64,000 bases of DNA from a gamma proteobacterium NOR5-3. Its GTDB lineage: Bacteria > Pseudomonadota > Gammaproteobacteria > Pseudomonadales > Halieaceae. Positions 16,703-26,505 of the stretch are shown here, in pieces (position 1 is the first letter of the stretch; each line of letters starts with the position of its first letter). Position numbers and translations under genes: made by a program. The stretch is from assembly GCA_000158155.1 (NCBI GenBank), contig DS999405.1, positions 1,906,382 to 1,970,381 of the forward strand, read 5' to 3'. The notes under the pieces were generated by a model. It did not search any database, had not been told where the DNA came from, and worked only from the letters and a program-made list of their open reading frames with translations.

Positions 16703-19048
16703 TCATTCCTCGCCCGGGTGATATTCCCGCACAGCCCGCGCGTCGACATCTTTGCGATAGAAGGCCACATCCTTAAAGTTGCGATCGACATAGGGCTGCG
16801 CCTGATCATAAAAATGCGGGGAACCCGGGTCACCGCTCTGACCACCGGCGAGAATGCTCTTGGCCCGCACTTTGTCGCCAAACTCCACCACCGCCACAAA
16901 GCTGTTACCCGACACGCCGTAGATACGCCTGGTATCGCGGCGCACGGCGCGATAGGACGCCAGGGCGCCCCAATCGCCAGAGGCCAGGCCTACGGGCAGA
17001 CTGGGCTTATCGTCATCAAATGCCAGGTTGATATCTCCGGATAGCCGCTGAAAACGATTGATCTCGCCCCAGGGAATGTTCCAGTCGCCAAAGTCGTTCT
17101 GCAGACGGTCCAGCGCCGAGGCAAACACGTTCAAGCGCTCCGCATGGGGCGACTCAGTGCCAAAGTAGTTGATTAGCGCCATCTTGCTAAGACCCCGGGG
17201 ATTCTGTCCGTCTTCGCGAAACTGCATCCCGTAGAAATACGCAAGGGACATGGGGACCGACTCTTTGCTGGTCCGAAAATCCCAACCGCGCAAGGCATCA
17301 ATCGCCGGCGCAAGTTGGGGAAAGTCATCACCCTGCGCGTCATAAGCCTCTACAAGCCCGGGAATCAGCGCTTCAAATCCCGGCAGGTAACTGTCGTAGG
17401 CAAGGTCCAATAATCCATCAAGCGTCAGGTCCGAGACATCTTTGAGCACCCGCTGCGCATGAATGCCACGAAAGTTCTCTGCATCCGGTGCCATGTACAC
17501 GGGGTAATCCCGGGGGTCCGGACTGAACGCTCCTGCGACCGTAAACGGCGTGGAGTTACAGTTTTGCAGCCAGCCATTCGCAGGATTAGTCACCGTCACG
17601 ATCTCATCGATGCTGTGCAGACCCAACCAATCGGTGGCCGGATTGCTGCCATCTACCGGTTTTGAAAAATCGAACCGAACATCGCGCCTGGGAATAAAGT
17701 TTCCATGGTAGTAAGCAATGTTGCCGGAGGAGTCTGCATAGACCGTATTGTTGGACGAGTTGGTGCGCAGATCCATCATGGCGTTAAAGCCCTCGAGCCC
17801 GTCTTGTTTACTGCGCACGTAGGATTGCTCCAGCGCCGTGACCGGATCCCAGTTGATACGGGTCGCCACCCATTTGCCGTCCAGCATATGAGTGATCGGC
17901 CCATGATGCGTGCGGTAAGTCGGGAAACTGCGCTCGGCCATAGCATCACCGTCTTTGTAACGCAGCGTCACCTTTGAAACCTCCACCGGACGCAGCTCTT
18001 CACCATAGCGATACATCAGCCGGCCGTCCTCGCTCTCGACGATCTCCTCGACAAACTCGTCCATAAAATCGACGCCGGTGGAGGTATGCATCCAACCGGT
18101 ATGCTCGTTAAAGCCCTGATAGACAAAAAACTGACCCCAGGTCACGGCGCCATAGGCGTTCAGACCCTCCTCACTGACGACGTGCACTTCGCCACGAAAG
18201 TACAGCGAGGTATGCGGGTTAATGAGCAGCATGGCGTTACCCGAGCGGGTGCGGTCACCGGAAATGGCAAAGCCGTTGGAACCCAGATGCTGCTCATAGC
18301 CGAGTCGGGGTGCCCGCGCCTGCTCCAGGGCCGCCAGTGCTATGGAACGCCCTTCGCCATAAAATGCCCGAATGCCGTCCAGGGGGATTTGCTCGATATC
18401 ACCACCAATGGATCCTTCGAAAAAGAACATAGGCATCCAGGGCTCAAAGCGGGTCAGCACCTTGGGGGTCACCTGTGGGTGCGTGGCCAGATAGTAGTTG
18501 AGGCCGTCGGCAAAGGCATCGCACAAAGCCTGCAGCCAGGCCGGGGCAGCCGCGTAGGCCGCCTTCGCTTGGTCTGTGGTCATATACAGTCGTGCGCGCA
18601 GGTCACTGAACAGCGCGGCCTCTCCCTCGGCCTCGGCCAGGCGCCCAATCGCCCAGTAATAATTGCGCTCCACCCGGGGAAAATCGTCTTCTGCCTGCGC
18701 ATACAAAAGACCAAACACCGCGTCGGCATCGGTCTTGGCGTAAATATGCGGCACCCCAAAATCATCCCGGATGATCGTTACCGCCTGCGCCCGAGCCGCC
18801 AGGCGCCGGAGCTCAGGGTCAGTCTGTGCCATACCCTTGTCCGCACAGGCCTTCTCGGCTTCGCGTATACGCTCCATGGCCTCGCGCTTTTTATCTCCCT
18901 GGGGAGAAAACACATAGGCCTCGTTGTACTTGTTGTACTGGTCCTTGGCTACCAGGCAGGGAAACTCCGCTTCGGGCAGATCGCCGATGCAAGCACTGAG
19001 TACTGCGGTAGTCATGACGAGTGCCATCAGTCGGACCATAAGTTGCAT
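16703..19048 (-). CDS. Penicillin acylase family Ntn hydrolase, lipoprotein
   Basis: About 781 residues. The N-terminus RLMALVMTTAVLSACIGD carries a lipobox (LSAC), so the protein is probably exported and lipid-anchored. It has the S45 plan: small subunit, spacer, and a beta chain that starts at the catalytic Ser of LGSNGFAISG, followed by NPH. Family members cleave amides such as penicillin G, aculeacin A or N-acyl-homoserine lactones; quorum quenching is possible but not shown. ATG 19048 has GGAG only two bases upstream, so ATG 19039 (nine bases later) may be used. Confidence 0.85.
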   Translation of the reverse strand: MQLMVRLMALVMTTAVLSACIGDLPEAEFPCLVAKDQYNKYNEAYVFSPQGDKKREAMERIREAEKACADKGMAQTDPELRRLAARAQAVTIIRDDFGVPHIYAKTDADAVFGLLYAQAEDDFPRVERNYYWAIGRLAEAEGEAALFSDLRARLYMTTDQAKAAYAAAPAWLQALCDAFADGLNYYLATHPQVTPKVLTRFEPWMPMFFFEGSIGGDIEQIPLDGIRAFYGEGRSIALAALEQARAPRLGYEQHLGSNGFAISGDRTRSGNAMLLINPHTSLYFRGEVHVVSEEGLNAYGAVTWGQFFVYQGFNEHTGWMHTSTGVDFMDEFVEEIVESEDGRLMYRYGEELRPVEVSKVTLRYKDGDAMAERSFPTYRTHHGPITHMLDGKWVATRINWDPVTALEQSYVRSKQDGLEGFNAMMDLRTNSSNNTVYADSSGNIAYYHGNFIPRRDVRFDFSKPVDGSNPATDWLGLHSIDEIVTVTNPANGWLQNCNSTPFTVAGAFSPDPRDYPVYMAPDAENFRGIHAQRVLKDVSDLTLDGLLDLAYDSYLPGFEALIPGLVEAYDAQGDDFPQLAPAIDALRGWDFRTSKESVPMSLAYFYGMQFREDGQNPRGLSKMALINYFGTESPHAERLNVFASALDRLQNDFGDWNIPWGEINRFQRLSGDINLAFDDDKPSLPVGLASGDWGALASYRAVRRDTRRIYGVSGNSFVAVVEFGDKVRAKSILAGGQSGDPGSPHFYDQAQPYVDRNFKDVAFYRKDVDARAVREYHPGEE

Positions 19049-19256
19049 TCTCCTTCGTTGCTCGCAAAACGCTGACGCGAGTGGGTGTCTATGGGCGGTC
19101 AGAATACTCAGTTCCACCACGGATTGGCAGGGCACTCCCCCAGTAACCACTCATATCCTGACCATGGAGTCGACGATTGCATAAGCGACGCGGATAAATC
19201 AGCATAGCGCCTTTGCAAATAACCCCGCATTTGCCCCACCGTCAGAGGACAGAATA

Positions 19257-20234
19257 ATGAAAACACGCATCACCGAACTATTTGGCATAGAGCACCCCAT
19301 TATTCAGGGTGGCATGCACTATGTGGGCTTCGCAGAACTTGCGGCCGCTGTGTCCAACGCCGGCGGCCTGGGAATCATCACGGGACTGACGCAAAAGACA
19401 CCTCAGGACCTTGCCAACGAGATCGCCCGCTGCAAAGACATGACCGACAAACCCTTCGGCGTGAACGTCACCTTTCTTCCGGTGGTCAATGCCCCGGACT
19501 ATCCGGGCATTATCAAAGTCATTATCGACGGTGGCGTAAAAGTGGTGGAGACCGCAGGCAACAATCCCGTGGAGTATCTGCCGGCGCTCAAGGAAGCCGG
19601 CATCAAGGTGATTCACAAGTGCACGGCGGTGCGTCATGCGCTCAAAGCCCAGAAGATCGGTTGCGATGCGGTCTCGGTGGATGGTTTCGAATGCGGCGGA
19701 CACCCCGGTGAGGACGATATCCCCAATATGATTCTGCTGCCGCGCGCGGCCGACGAGTTGGACATTCCCTTTGTCTCGTCCGGGGGTATGGCAGATGCTC
19801 GATCCCTGGTGGCGTCACTGGCCATGGGCGCCGAAGGCATGAATATGGGTACGCGTTTTCTGGCGACCAAAGAAGCACCGGTGCACGACAACGTAAAGCA
19901 AGCCATCCTGGAAGCCACCGAGCTGGACACGCGACTGGTCATGCGGCCACTGCGTAATACCGAGCGTGTGCTGAACAACCCCGCTGTTGAACGCATCCTC
20001 GCTACGGAAAAAGCCAAGGGCAGAGAGCTCGAATTTGGCGACATCGCCGGCGAAGTTGCAGGCGTCTATCCCCGGGTAATGCTCGATGGCGAGGTCGATT
20101 GCGGGGCCTGGTCCTGCGGCATGGTGGCGGGATTGATCAACGACATCCCCACCTGCGAGGAGCTGATCAGCCGCATTATGGCGGATGCCGAGCACATGAT
20201 CCGTCAGCGCCTGAGCGGCATGCTCCAGGGCTAG
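19257..20234 (+). CDS. NAD(P)H-dependent flavin oxidoreductase / nitronate monooxygenase family
   Basis: 325 residues forming an FMN-binding TIM barrel. It starts MKTRITELFGIEHPIIQGGMHYVG, the standard opening of the 2-nitropropane dioxygenase family. The glycine-rich phosphate-binding motifs FECGGHPGEDD and SSGGMADARSL, and MGAEGMNMGTRFLATKEAP, are present. Members oxidise nitronates or act as quinone/enoyl reductases, so the physiological substrate is open. AGAGGACAG supplies a ribosome site before ATG 19257. Confidence 0.85.
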   Translation: MKTRITELFGIEHPIIQGGMHYVGFAELAAAVSNAGGLGIITGLTQKTPQDLANEIARCKDMTDKPFGVNVTFLPVVNAPDYPGIIKVIIDGGVKVVETAGNNPVEYLPALKEAGIKVIHKCTAVRHALKAQKIGCDAVSVDGFECGGHPGEDDIPNMILLPRAADELDIPFVSSGGMADARSLVASLAMGAEGMNMGTRFLATKEAPVHDNVKQAILEATELDTRLVMRPLRNTERVLNNPAVERILATEKAKGRELEFGDIAGEVAGVYPRVMLDGEVDCGAWSCGMVAGLINDIPTCEELISRIMADAEHMIRQRLSGMLQG

Positions 20235-20268
20235 CGCAAACCATAACTGCGAACCCCACCGTCGTAAC

Positions 20269-21168
20269 ATGATGGATATGAGCCTGGACACACACCTGTT
20301 TGCCCGCATTGCGGGCATTTTGTTTCCTATCGTGGCCATTGTCATCGCGGGGTTTTACTACGGGCGCAAACACAATCCCGAGATGTCTGTAGCCAATCGA
20401 CTGAACATGGATGTGTTTGTGCCGGCGCTGATTCTCGGCGCCATGATGAGCAAGAGCTTTGACCCCACGCGCTATGCAGGCCTTGCCGCCGGCGCTGCCC
20501 TGATCGTGCTTGGCAGTGGACTTCTGGCCTGGCTACTTGCCCGGGCGCTGCACATCGAGTGGCGAACCTTTGTGCCGCCCATGATGTTCAATAACTCGGC
20601 CAATATCGGTATCCCCCTGGCGGTGCTGGCCTGGGGAGATGATGCCCTGGCCGCCGCGGTGATTCTGTATAGCGTATCCAACGTGCTGCACTTTTCCCTG
20701 GGCCTGCACATGCTGGACCGGGACGCACAGCTAAAAACGCTCTGGCGTAATCCAACACTGCTTGCGGTGTTTGCGGGTCTTGGCATATCCCTGCTGCAAC
20801 TGCCTGTCTGGCCTCCGCTGGTTGAGGCATTGCAGCTGATGGGTAACGTTGCGGTACCGCTTTTACTCTTTGCCCTGGGCGTACGTATGCGTGAGGTGCG
20901 CTTTGATGCATTGACTGCACCGCTGCTCGGCGCATTCTTAAAGCCGGCCGTGGGTATGCTCCTGGCCTGGGGACTGGCCCGGGCACTGGGCCTTAACGAG
21001 CAAGACAGCGCGATGCTCATTGTCTTTGGCGCCCTACCCCCGGCGGTCATGAATTTTCTGTTCGCCGAGCGCTACAACCAGAATCCGCAGCGCGTGGCCG
21101 CCATTGTCCTTATCGGTAACCTGGCGTCGCTGATTATTCTGCCGCTCGCCCTAGGCCTGGTGCTGTAA
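20269..21168 (+). CDS. AEC-family transporter (auxin efflux carrier type)
   Basis: 299 residues with about ten hydrophobic segments in two inverted halves. The PxxxxN-type signatures of the family are visible (MMFNNSANIGIPLAVLAWG in the first half, GALPPAVMNFLFAERYNQNP in the second). It is an inner-membrane secondary transporter, probably of an organic acid or malonate-like anion. It follows the flavin oxidoreductase gene by 34 bases, so co-transcription is likely. ATG 20269, 20272 or 20278 are all possible starts. Confidence 0.82.
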   Translation: MMDMSLDTHLFARIAGILFPIVAIVIAGFYYGRKHNPEMSVANRLNMDVFVPALILGAMMSKSFDPTRYAGLAAGAALIVLGSGLLAWLLARALHIEWRTFVPPMMFNNSANIGIPLAVLAWGDDALAAAVILYSVSNVLHFSLGLHMLDRDAQLKTLWRNPTLLAVFAGLGISLLQLPVWPPLVEALQLMGNVAVPLLLFALGVRMREVRFDALTAPLLGAFLKPAVGMLLAWGLARALGLNEQDSAMLIVFGALPPAVMNFLFAERYNQNPQRVAAIVLIGNLASLIILPLALGLVL

Positions 21169-21178
21169 ATTCCCGTCG

Positions 21179-21197
21179 CTTGACCTGAACTGTCAAG
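21179..21197. repeat. Short inverted repeat between genes
   Basis: CTTGAC (21179-21184) and GTCAAG (21192-21197) form a perfect 6-bp stem with a 7-base loop, just after the transporter stop. No T tract follows, so it may be a weak terminator or an operator for the downstream SDR gene. Confidence 0.3.
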
Positions 21198-21241
21198 TGC
21201 TAGAGGGTGCATACTCTTTTGTAGGACCAAGGAGAATACCT

Positions 21242-21931
21242 ATGCCAAGCGTTCTGATCACCGGAGTTAACCGCGGTCTGGGTTTGGAGTTCATCAAACA
21301 GTATGCCGCCGCCGGCTGGACCGTCATGGGCACCTGTCGCGACCCGGACAGCGCCAGTGAAGCACAGGCCGTCGCTGCGACCTCACCGAATCTGAGCCTT
21401 CATCAACTCGATGTCAGTGACCCCGACGCCGTCAATGCACTGGCAGAAAAGCTCAAACATACGGCGATTGATGTGCTCATTTTGAATGCGGGAATGATGG
21501 CCGAACGCACGGGACTGGGAACGTTTAACGCCAAGGACTTTTTACAGGTTCTCAATGTTAACGTCGTGGCTCCCGCGATCTTTATTCAGGCCTTTGCCGG
21601 GCATGTCGCTGCCAGCGAGCGTAGAATCATCGTGGGCATGGGCAGCACTCTGGGCAGCATTGCAGGAAACACCAGTGGTGGCATGTACAGCTACCGAAGT
21701 TCCAAGGCAGCGCTGCACGCCATCATGCGCACCGCCAGTGTCGATCTGAAAGACAAAGGCATTACGGCCATCGCCATGCACCCGGGCTGGGTGGTGACCG
21801 ATATGGGCGGTGAGGGCGCAGACATTCAAGTCAGCGAATCCATCGCGGGCATGATGTCAGTGACTGATGGATTGAGCCTTAGCGATAGTGGCAGACTGCT
21901 CACCTACGCCGGCGGGGAGCTGCCCTGGTAG
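21242..21931 (+). CDS. Short-chain dehydrogenase, C-factor-like
   Basis: 229 residues from ATG 21242, with AAGGAGAATACCT as ribosome site. Rossmann motif TGVNRGLG at the N-terminus, LNAG near residue 82, catalytic Ser in MGSTLGSI, and YxxxK as YRSSK near residue 149. It belongs to the carbonyl-reductase/CsgA-like group of NADP-dependent SDRs; substrate unknown. It is followed after 59 bases by the MAPEG gene on the same strand. Confidence 0.85.
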   Translation: MPSVLITGVNRGLGLEFIKQYAAAGWTVMGTCRDPDSASEAQAVAATSPNLSLHQLDVSDPDAVNALAEKLKHTAIDVLILNAGMMAERTGLGTFNAKDFLQVLNVNVVAPAIFIQAFAGHVAASERRIIVGMGSTLGSIAGNTSGGMYSYRSSKAALHAIMRTASVDLKDKGITAIAMHPGWVVTDMGGEGADIQVSESIAGMMSVTDGLSLSDSGRLLTYAGGELPW

Positions 21932-21990
21932 GGCTGCCGCAAGCCCCCAAAACAAAACCATAAGCAACAACAAACCCCTGGAGAAAAGCT

Positions 21991-22383
21991 ATGACCCCCT
22001 TACTGACGCTTGTTGTATACATGACCCTGCTGACGTTTCTCGCCATTATGCTCAGTGCCTTTTTGGTGAATCGCGAGTGGACCCCCGAGGGCCTCAAAGC
22101 AGGCCTGAGTAATCGCGACAACGTGCCCGAGGCGACACCTCTGGGAGGTCGCGCGCAAAGAGCCGCAAATAACAGTATTGAAGCGCTGATCATGTTCGTC
22201 CCTTTGGCATTGGTGGCACAGATCGCCGGCAGCGCTGAAGCGGCAATCACCGGCGCGACTATTTTTATCTGGGCCAGGGTCGCTTACCTGCCTATCTATA
22301 TTGTGGGCATTCCCTATCTGCGCAGCCTGGTGTGGGGCGTAGGCGTAGCGGGTCTGGCAATGATCGTCATGGCGCTGCTCTGA
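21991..22383 (+). CDS. MAPEG family membrane protein
   Basis: 130 residues with four membrane helices. The family region RAQRAANNSIEALIMFVPLALVAQIAG contains the Asn-Glu pattern of membrane-associated proteins in eicosanoid and glutathione metabolism. Bacterial members may act as glutathione transferases or peroxidases, but the activity is unknown here. GGAGAAAAGCT precedes the ATG. Confidence 0.85.
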   Translation: MTPLLTLVVYMTLLTFLAIMLSAFLVNREWTPEGLKAGLSNRDNVPEATPLGGRAQRAANNSIEALIMFVPLALVAQIAGSAEAAITGATIFIWARVAYLPIYIVGIPYLRSLVWGVGVAGLAMIVMALL

Positions 22384-22399
22384 GCTACTGCGTATCAGC

Positions 22400-23341
22400 A
22401 TGGAGTCGCATAATCCCCACCGGGATGCGGATTTTTCCCGCGCGGTACTCCATGAGCTTTACCGTTACCCGCTGAAGCGTCGGGAAGTTGCCTGGCTACT
22501 CTGGGCGCTTACCGGCTTGTTTGGCGGGCATCGTTTTTATCTTGATCGGCCGGCAACGGCGCTGGCCATGGCAGTGACCGCCGGCGGCGGCCTCATCTGG
22601 TGGCTCATTGATATCTTTTTGATTCCCGGGATGCTGCGATCCTTTAACACCGATCAGAGCGCGCGCCAGAAGACGGGACAGCCACCGCGCGCACTATCCT
22701 TTATGCCGCCGATTCGAGGCATGGTTCTCCCGCCGCGTCCGGACTGGATAGACAAGCGTCAGGGCCGCGGACGGCTCTACGGTGACGTGCTGGTATTGAT
22801 GCTGGCCGGTATCAGCGTCGGAGCCATTTCATCCAGTACCGGCAACCTCGAACCGATCATCGCCATTGTGGCCCTTAGCGCGATCACCCTACTGGGCGCC
22901 CGCTGGGATGCGCTGGCAACCACGCCCGTCCTTCGAAATTTTGATCGCTGGAGTCATCGCCTGCGTCTGTACTACTACGTGAACGACCCGGGCGGCCCGT
23001 TAACGCTGTTCTTTCGGCCCATTCTGGGGCTTGTGACAGCCCCCTTTCGCAAGCGCGCCCGCGCCGAGGCCTGGCTCTATCTGCAGATAGGCCTTTGGTT
23101 CACCATCATCTTTACAGGTCTGGACGTGCTTGAAGCCATCTCTATCGATGCACAGGGCCTGAGTATCCACCCCCTGAATTTTCTGGGTGATGTCGCGATC
23201 ACCCTGGCATCGATCTACGCCTTTGCAGCCCCTATTGGCGCCATTTTGACCACCCACGTGCTTTTGGAACGACGGGACGTGACCGTCTGGTTACTGACCT
23301 GTATCACCCTGGCGGCGATTCTGCTGGGAACTTCGATCTAA
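22400..23341 (+). CDS. TM2-domain membrane protein
   Basis: 313 residues. The N-terminal part has a TM2 domain (residues about 32-76: LLWALTGLFGGHRFYLDRPATALAMAV, then LIWWLIDIFLIPGM). It is followed by a loop and about five further membrane helices. TM2 proteins are widespread and mostly uncharacterised. It follows the MAPEG gene by 16 bases and is probably in the same transcript. The C-terminal membrane region was not matched to a known family. Confidence 0.72.
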   Translation: MESHNPHRDADFSRAVLHELYRYPLKRREVAWLLWALTGLFGGHRFYLDRPATALAMAVTAGGGLIWWLIDIFLIPGMLRSFNTDQSARQKTGQPPRALSFMPPIRGMVLPPRPDWIDKRQGRGRLYGDVLVLMLAGISVGAISSSTGNLEPIIAIVALSAITLLGARWDALATTPVLRNFDRWSHRLRLYYYVNDPGGPLTLFFRPILGLVTAPFRKRARAEAWLYLQIGLWFTIIFTGLDVLEAISIDAQGLSIHPLNFLGDVAITLASIYAFAAPIGAILTTHVLLERRDVTVWLLTCITLAAILLGTSI

Positions 23342-23357
23342 AACCATCCGAAGCCGA

Positions 23358-23374
23358 TGCGACGGAAAGTCGCA
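23358..23374. terminator. Possible bidirectional terminator hairpin
   Basis: TGCGAC (23358-23363) and GTCGCA (23369-23374) pair perfectly around a GGAAA loop in the 38-base gap between two convergent genes. There is no clear T tract on either side, so function rests on position and stem. Confidence 0.35.
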
Positions 23375-23379
23375 GTCGC

Positions 23380-23976
23380 TCACTCAGCGGGTGGCAGCGT
23401 CGCCAGGCCCTGGCGAATCGCCTTGGCCACAGCGTCCGGATTCACAGTATTGGCATCCTCAACAACCATGCTGACCTGCACGCGCCACAACACATCGGTT
23501 GTTTTGGCATCAACAAAAATCAGCATAAGAACGCCGGTCTCCACGGCACCGCCAAAGGCATAGGCGTTGTCTGCGGAGGCCCCGTCTATCTGGCGGTTAA
23601 CAGAGCTGGGATACAACACCGTGTTAGACGACACCCGGGGCATCTGCCCTTCGTTGTACCCGGTGGACGCCATGTACTCAACCAGAAACTCGGCATCGGC
23701 CTTATCCACCCGGCGGTAGCCCAGCTCGCTCATCTTTGCCTCAACACCGGCACGAATTGCGGCGCTCGATTGGGGCAGACGATCCCGACTGCGTTCGCTT
23801 TGCGAGGGGGGCTCGCTGCGCCAGGCATAGTCGGTGAAGCCCGTGGCCACAAACGTCTGCGTCTCCTCGGGAAGCACCTCAACACCACTGCATGCGCTCA
23901 GCAGAGCCGTTGCCAAAAGCAGTAGCAAGACCCTGTCACGGGATAATCTGTACATGTCGCGAAGTGAGGTAGTCAT
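23380..23976 (-). CDS. DUF4136 lipoprotein
   Basis: 198 residues from ATG 23976. A positively charged start and LLLLLATALLSACSG give a lipobox, so it is an exported lipoprotein. The remainder (YAWRSEPPS..., AIRAGVEAKMSELGYRRV, DAEFLVEY, VDAKTTDVLWRVQVSM) is the DUF4136 pattern, a family of unknown function. ATG 23955 is an alternative start. A 10-bp palindrome TGCGTACGCA (23999-24008) sits just upstream. Confidence 0.78.
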   Translation of the reverse strand: MTTSLRDMYRLSRDRVLLLLLATALLSACSGVEVLPEETQTFVATGFTDYAWRSEPPSQSERSRDRLPQSSAAIRAGVEAKMSELGYRRVDKADAEFLVEYMASTGYNEGQMPRVSSNTVLYPSSVNRQIDGASADNAYAFGGAVETGVLMLIFVDAKTTDVLWRVQVSMVVEDANTVNPDAVAKAIRQGLATLPPAE

Positions 23977-24134
23977 ACGCAAACTCAAACCTTAAAAATG
24001 CGTACGCAGGATAGCAATGGTCTGCGACAATTGCGATTGATCTTCGGATGCAATACGGGCGTAGACTTGCGCCGCACATCCGGTATTGTGCGCGATCTAC
24101 GCTCCAGGACCGACACTCAAAAAGAGCCCCATGT

Positions 24135-25061
24135 ATGAACGCAAGCGACCATTACGCCATTGGCACAGCGGGAGTCCCCTGGGGCCCGGCAGAGAAATCC
24201 GCGTGGCTCGCTATGCAAGCCGCCAAGCGTTCCTACTCAGGACTTGTTGAATCACGAATCACCAAGCTCGGCGAGCGGTTTGACGCGGATTGTTATGCGC
24301 AGCTGGATTACCCGGCCGGGCAGTACACGCTTTATGCGCTGAGTACCAAAGACTGGAACCCGGATCTCCCGAACATCCTGATTACCGGCGGCGTGCACGG
24401 CTACGAAACCAGCGGCGTGATGGGCGCACTGGTGTTTCTTGAGCAGGCGTTCGAGCGCTACGCCAGCGCCTTTAATTTCCTGGTTCTGCCCTGCATCAGC
24501 CCCTGGGCCTTCGAGACCATCAATCGATGGAATCCGGACGCGATTGACCCCAATCGATCTTTCGTCGATGACAGTCCCGCCGGGGAGTCCCGGGCCGTGG
24601 TGCACTATCTGAAACAGCGAGGCCTGGCGTTTACGGCCCACTTTGATCTGCACGAAACCACCGACACAGACAATACCGAGTTCCGCCCAGCCCTGGCTGC
24701 ACGGGACGCCAAAGCGCAGGACCACTGGGATATACCCGATGGTTTTTACACGGTGGCCGACAGCTCGCGCCCCGCGCCGGAGTTTCAAGAGGCGATCATC
24801 AACGCCGTGGCAAAGGTCACGCACATCGCACCGTCCATCGACGGCAGAATCATTGGCGAGGCACTGCAGCAAACCGGGGTCATCTGTTACGACGGCATTG
24901 GGCTCGGGCTATGCATGGGTGTTACCGACGCACCCTTCGTCACGACCACCGAGGTGTATCCGGACAGTCCCCTGGTCACCGAGCAGGACTGCATCGCAGC
25001 GCAGGTCGCCGCCGTCACGGGTGGACTGAATTACCTTTTGGAAAGTAACGCCCATCGCTAG
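24135..25061 (+). CDS. M14-family zinc carboxypeptidase-like protein
   Basis: 308 residues from ATG 24135. The zinc-binding HxxE is seen in ITGGVHGYETSGVMGAL (near residue 88) and the third ligand His in AHFDLHETTD. Similar proteins are annotated as M14 peptidase or succinylglutamate desuccinylase/aspartoacylase-like. No signal peptide is present, so it probably acts in the cytoplasm. A catalytic Glu may lie in TTTEVYPDSP. Substrate unknown. Confidence 0.8.
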   Translation: MNASDHYAIGTAGVPWGPAEKSAWLAMQAAKRSYSGLVESRITKLGERFDADCYAQLDYPAGQYTLYALSTKDWNPDLPNILITGGVHGYETSGVMGALVFLEQAFERYASAFNFLVLPCISPWAFETINRWNPDAIDPNRSFVDDSPAGESRAVVHYLKQRGLAFTAHFDLHETTDTDNTEFRPALAARDAKAQDHWDIPDGFYTVADSSRPAPEFQEAIINAVAKVTHIAPSIDGRIIGEALQQTGVICYDGIGLGLCMGVTDAPFVTTTEVYPDSPLVTEQDCIAAQVAAVTGGLNYLLESNAHR

Positions 25062-25078
25062 TCACCTGCGGCACTAAC

Positions 25079-26503
25079 TCAGGCAGTGTGCGACTGCCGC
25101 AAGGCCGGATAGCGGGGCTGGTCGATGGCCAGCTGACCCGCAACGGTTTGGCGCAGGTGCTCTGCCAATCCCGGACTATCGAGCGGCATACCGGATCGCA
25201 GCCTGTGAACCAACGCCCAGCGCAACTCATCAAGCTGCGCTAACTCAGGTAACTGGCCGTCGCCAGTCAGGAGCGCCTGCAGGCGCTGCTGTTCCTGTCT
25301 GGCCAGCTCGCCGGCGTACTGAAACTCCCGCTGCGCGATGCCTAAAGAATTGGCCGCAACCTTGGCGAGAAAAGCATTGCGGCCGTCCAGGGCCGTAGCC
25401 ACATCGCCGGCCAGAAACTCCGCCACACCGACCAGCAACTCCTGGGGCATGGGCAGCTGCGTCCCCCTACCCCCGTCGACGTTCATCAGGGGCAGCTCAA
25501 AGGGCCCGGGAATCAACAAGTTAACGCAATCCATTTGCGCCTCGGACGAACGCCGGCCAATCACCGGGCGCTCCAGGCTGGGGGTTTCGCCGCTGCGCCA
25601 GGCATTGGCCATTTGCAGGGTCGCCATGGCCCACCAGAACGAGCCAAACACCTGCCAATACTTAAGCTCGCCTAAAGATATTTCGATGCCACTGACTTCC
25701 CGGTAACCCTCCAACAGGTCTTCCAGGGTACCGAAGCCCCCCACCGGCAAGGCATCCTTGCCAAAACGCCAGGAGTTAACGCAGAGCCAGCCCAGATCTC
25801 TTATCGGATCGCCAATCTGCGCCAGTTCCCAGTCCAGAACAGCGGCAATTCCATCGGGGGTAACCATTAGATTGCCGTTGCGAAAATCTCCGTGCACCAC
25901 GGTCTTTCGCGATTGTCGGGGCGCATTATCGATCAACCACCGATAGCAATAGTCAACCATAGGCACCGGCACCTGGAGGTCGCGATAGGTCTCCCAGGTC
26001 TCCGTGACCAACGCCGTCGGACTGACCTGCGGCAACGCCTGAGCCAACTCCGACGTCTGCCAGTTAAGGGCATGAATGCGCGCAAGAATCTGTCCACACT
26101 CCCGCGCCAAACGGGGGCGGACGTCTGCGAGCTCTTCGGCACGGACAATACGCTGCCCCAAAGTTTCTCCGCTCACCCAATCCATGAGAAAGCCGGTGCC
26201 CAAACCATCCGCCGGCTGCAGTACATAGTGAATCTCTGGCCCGGGGATGCCGGCGTCCCTGGCAAGCTCAAAGAGACGCGCCTCTGTGGCTAAGCTGATA
26301 GTGCCAACGCCTGAATCCGTATCCAATAGGGGCTGCGATCGACGCAGTGCGAACTGACGTTTACCCGTTGGCGTTTCTACAACTACCTGATAGGTCTCCT
26401 GACTGGCTCCCGCCGTGAGCTGCTCACAGACCAGCAGACATTGAAAGTCTGCCAACTCTCGTTCCAGCAACCTTGCCAGCGCGGTGGTGAAGCCATCCGA
26501 CAT
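25079..26503 (-). CDS. APH-type phosphotransferase partnered with acyl-CoA dehydrogenase
   Basis: 474 residues. The kinase-like fold shows the catalytic loop VHGDFRNGNLMV and metal-binding LDWELAQIGDPIRDLGW, as in aminoglycoside phosphotransferases and the kinase half of ACAD10/ACAD11. The C-terminal 130 residues are helical and of unknown role. It starts two bases after the acyl-CoA dehydrogenase gene stop. By analogy with ACAD11, it may phosphorylate a hydroxyacyl-CoA so that the dehydrogenase partner can process it; this is inference. Confidence 0.82.
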   Translation of the reverse strand: MSDGFTTALARLLERELADFQCLLVCEQLTAGASQETYQVVVETPTGKRQFALRRSQPLLDTDSGVGTISLATEARLFELARDAGIPGPEIHYVLQPADGLGTGFLMDWVSGETLGQRIVRAEELADVRPRLARECGQILARIHALNWQTSELAQALPQVSPTALVTETWETYRDLQVPVPMVDYCYRWLIDNAPRQSRKTVVHGDFRNGNLMVTPDGIAAVLDWELAQIGDPIRDLGWLCVNSWRFGKDALPVGGFGTLEDLLEGYREVSGIEISLGELKYWQVFGSFWWAMATLQMANAWRSGETPSLERPVIGRRSSEAQMDCVNLLIPGPFELPLMNVDGGRGTQLPMPQELLVGVAEFLAGDVATALDGRNAFLAKVAANSLGIAQREFQYAGELARQEQQRLQALLTGDGQLPELAQLDELRWALVHRLRSGMPLDSPGLAEHLRQTVAGQLAIDQPRYPALRQSHTA

Positions 26504-26505
26504 AG

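Noticed and set aside
23999..24008. TGCGTACGCA palindrome as an operator
   Set aside because: A single 10-bp palindrome is expected by chance in 64 kb, and no second copy was noticed.
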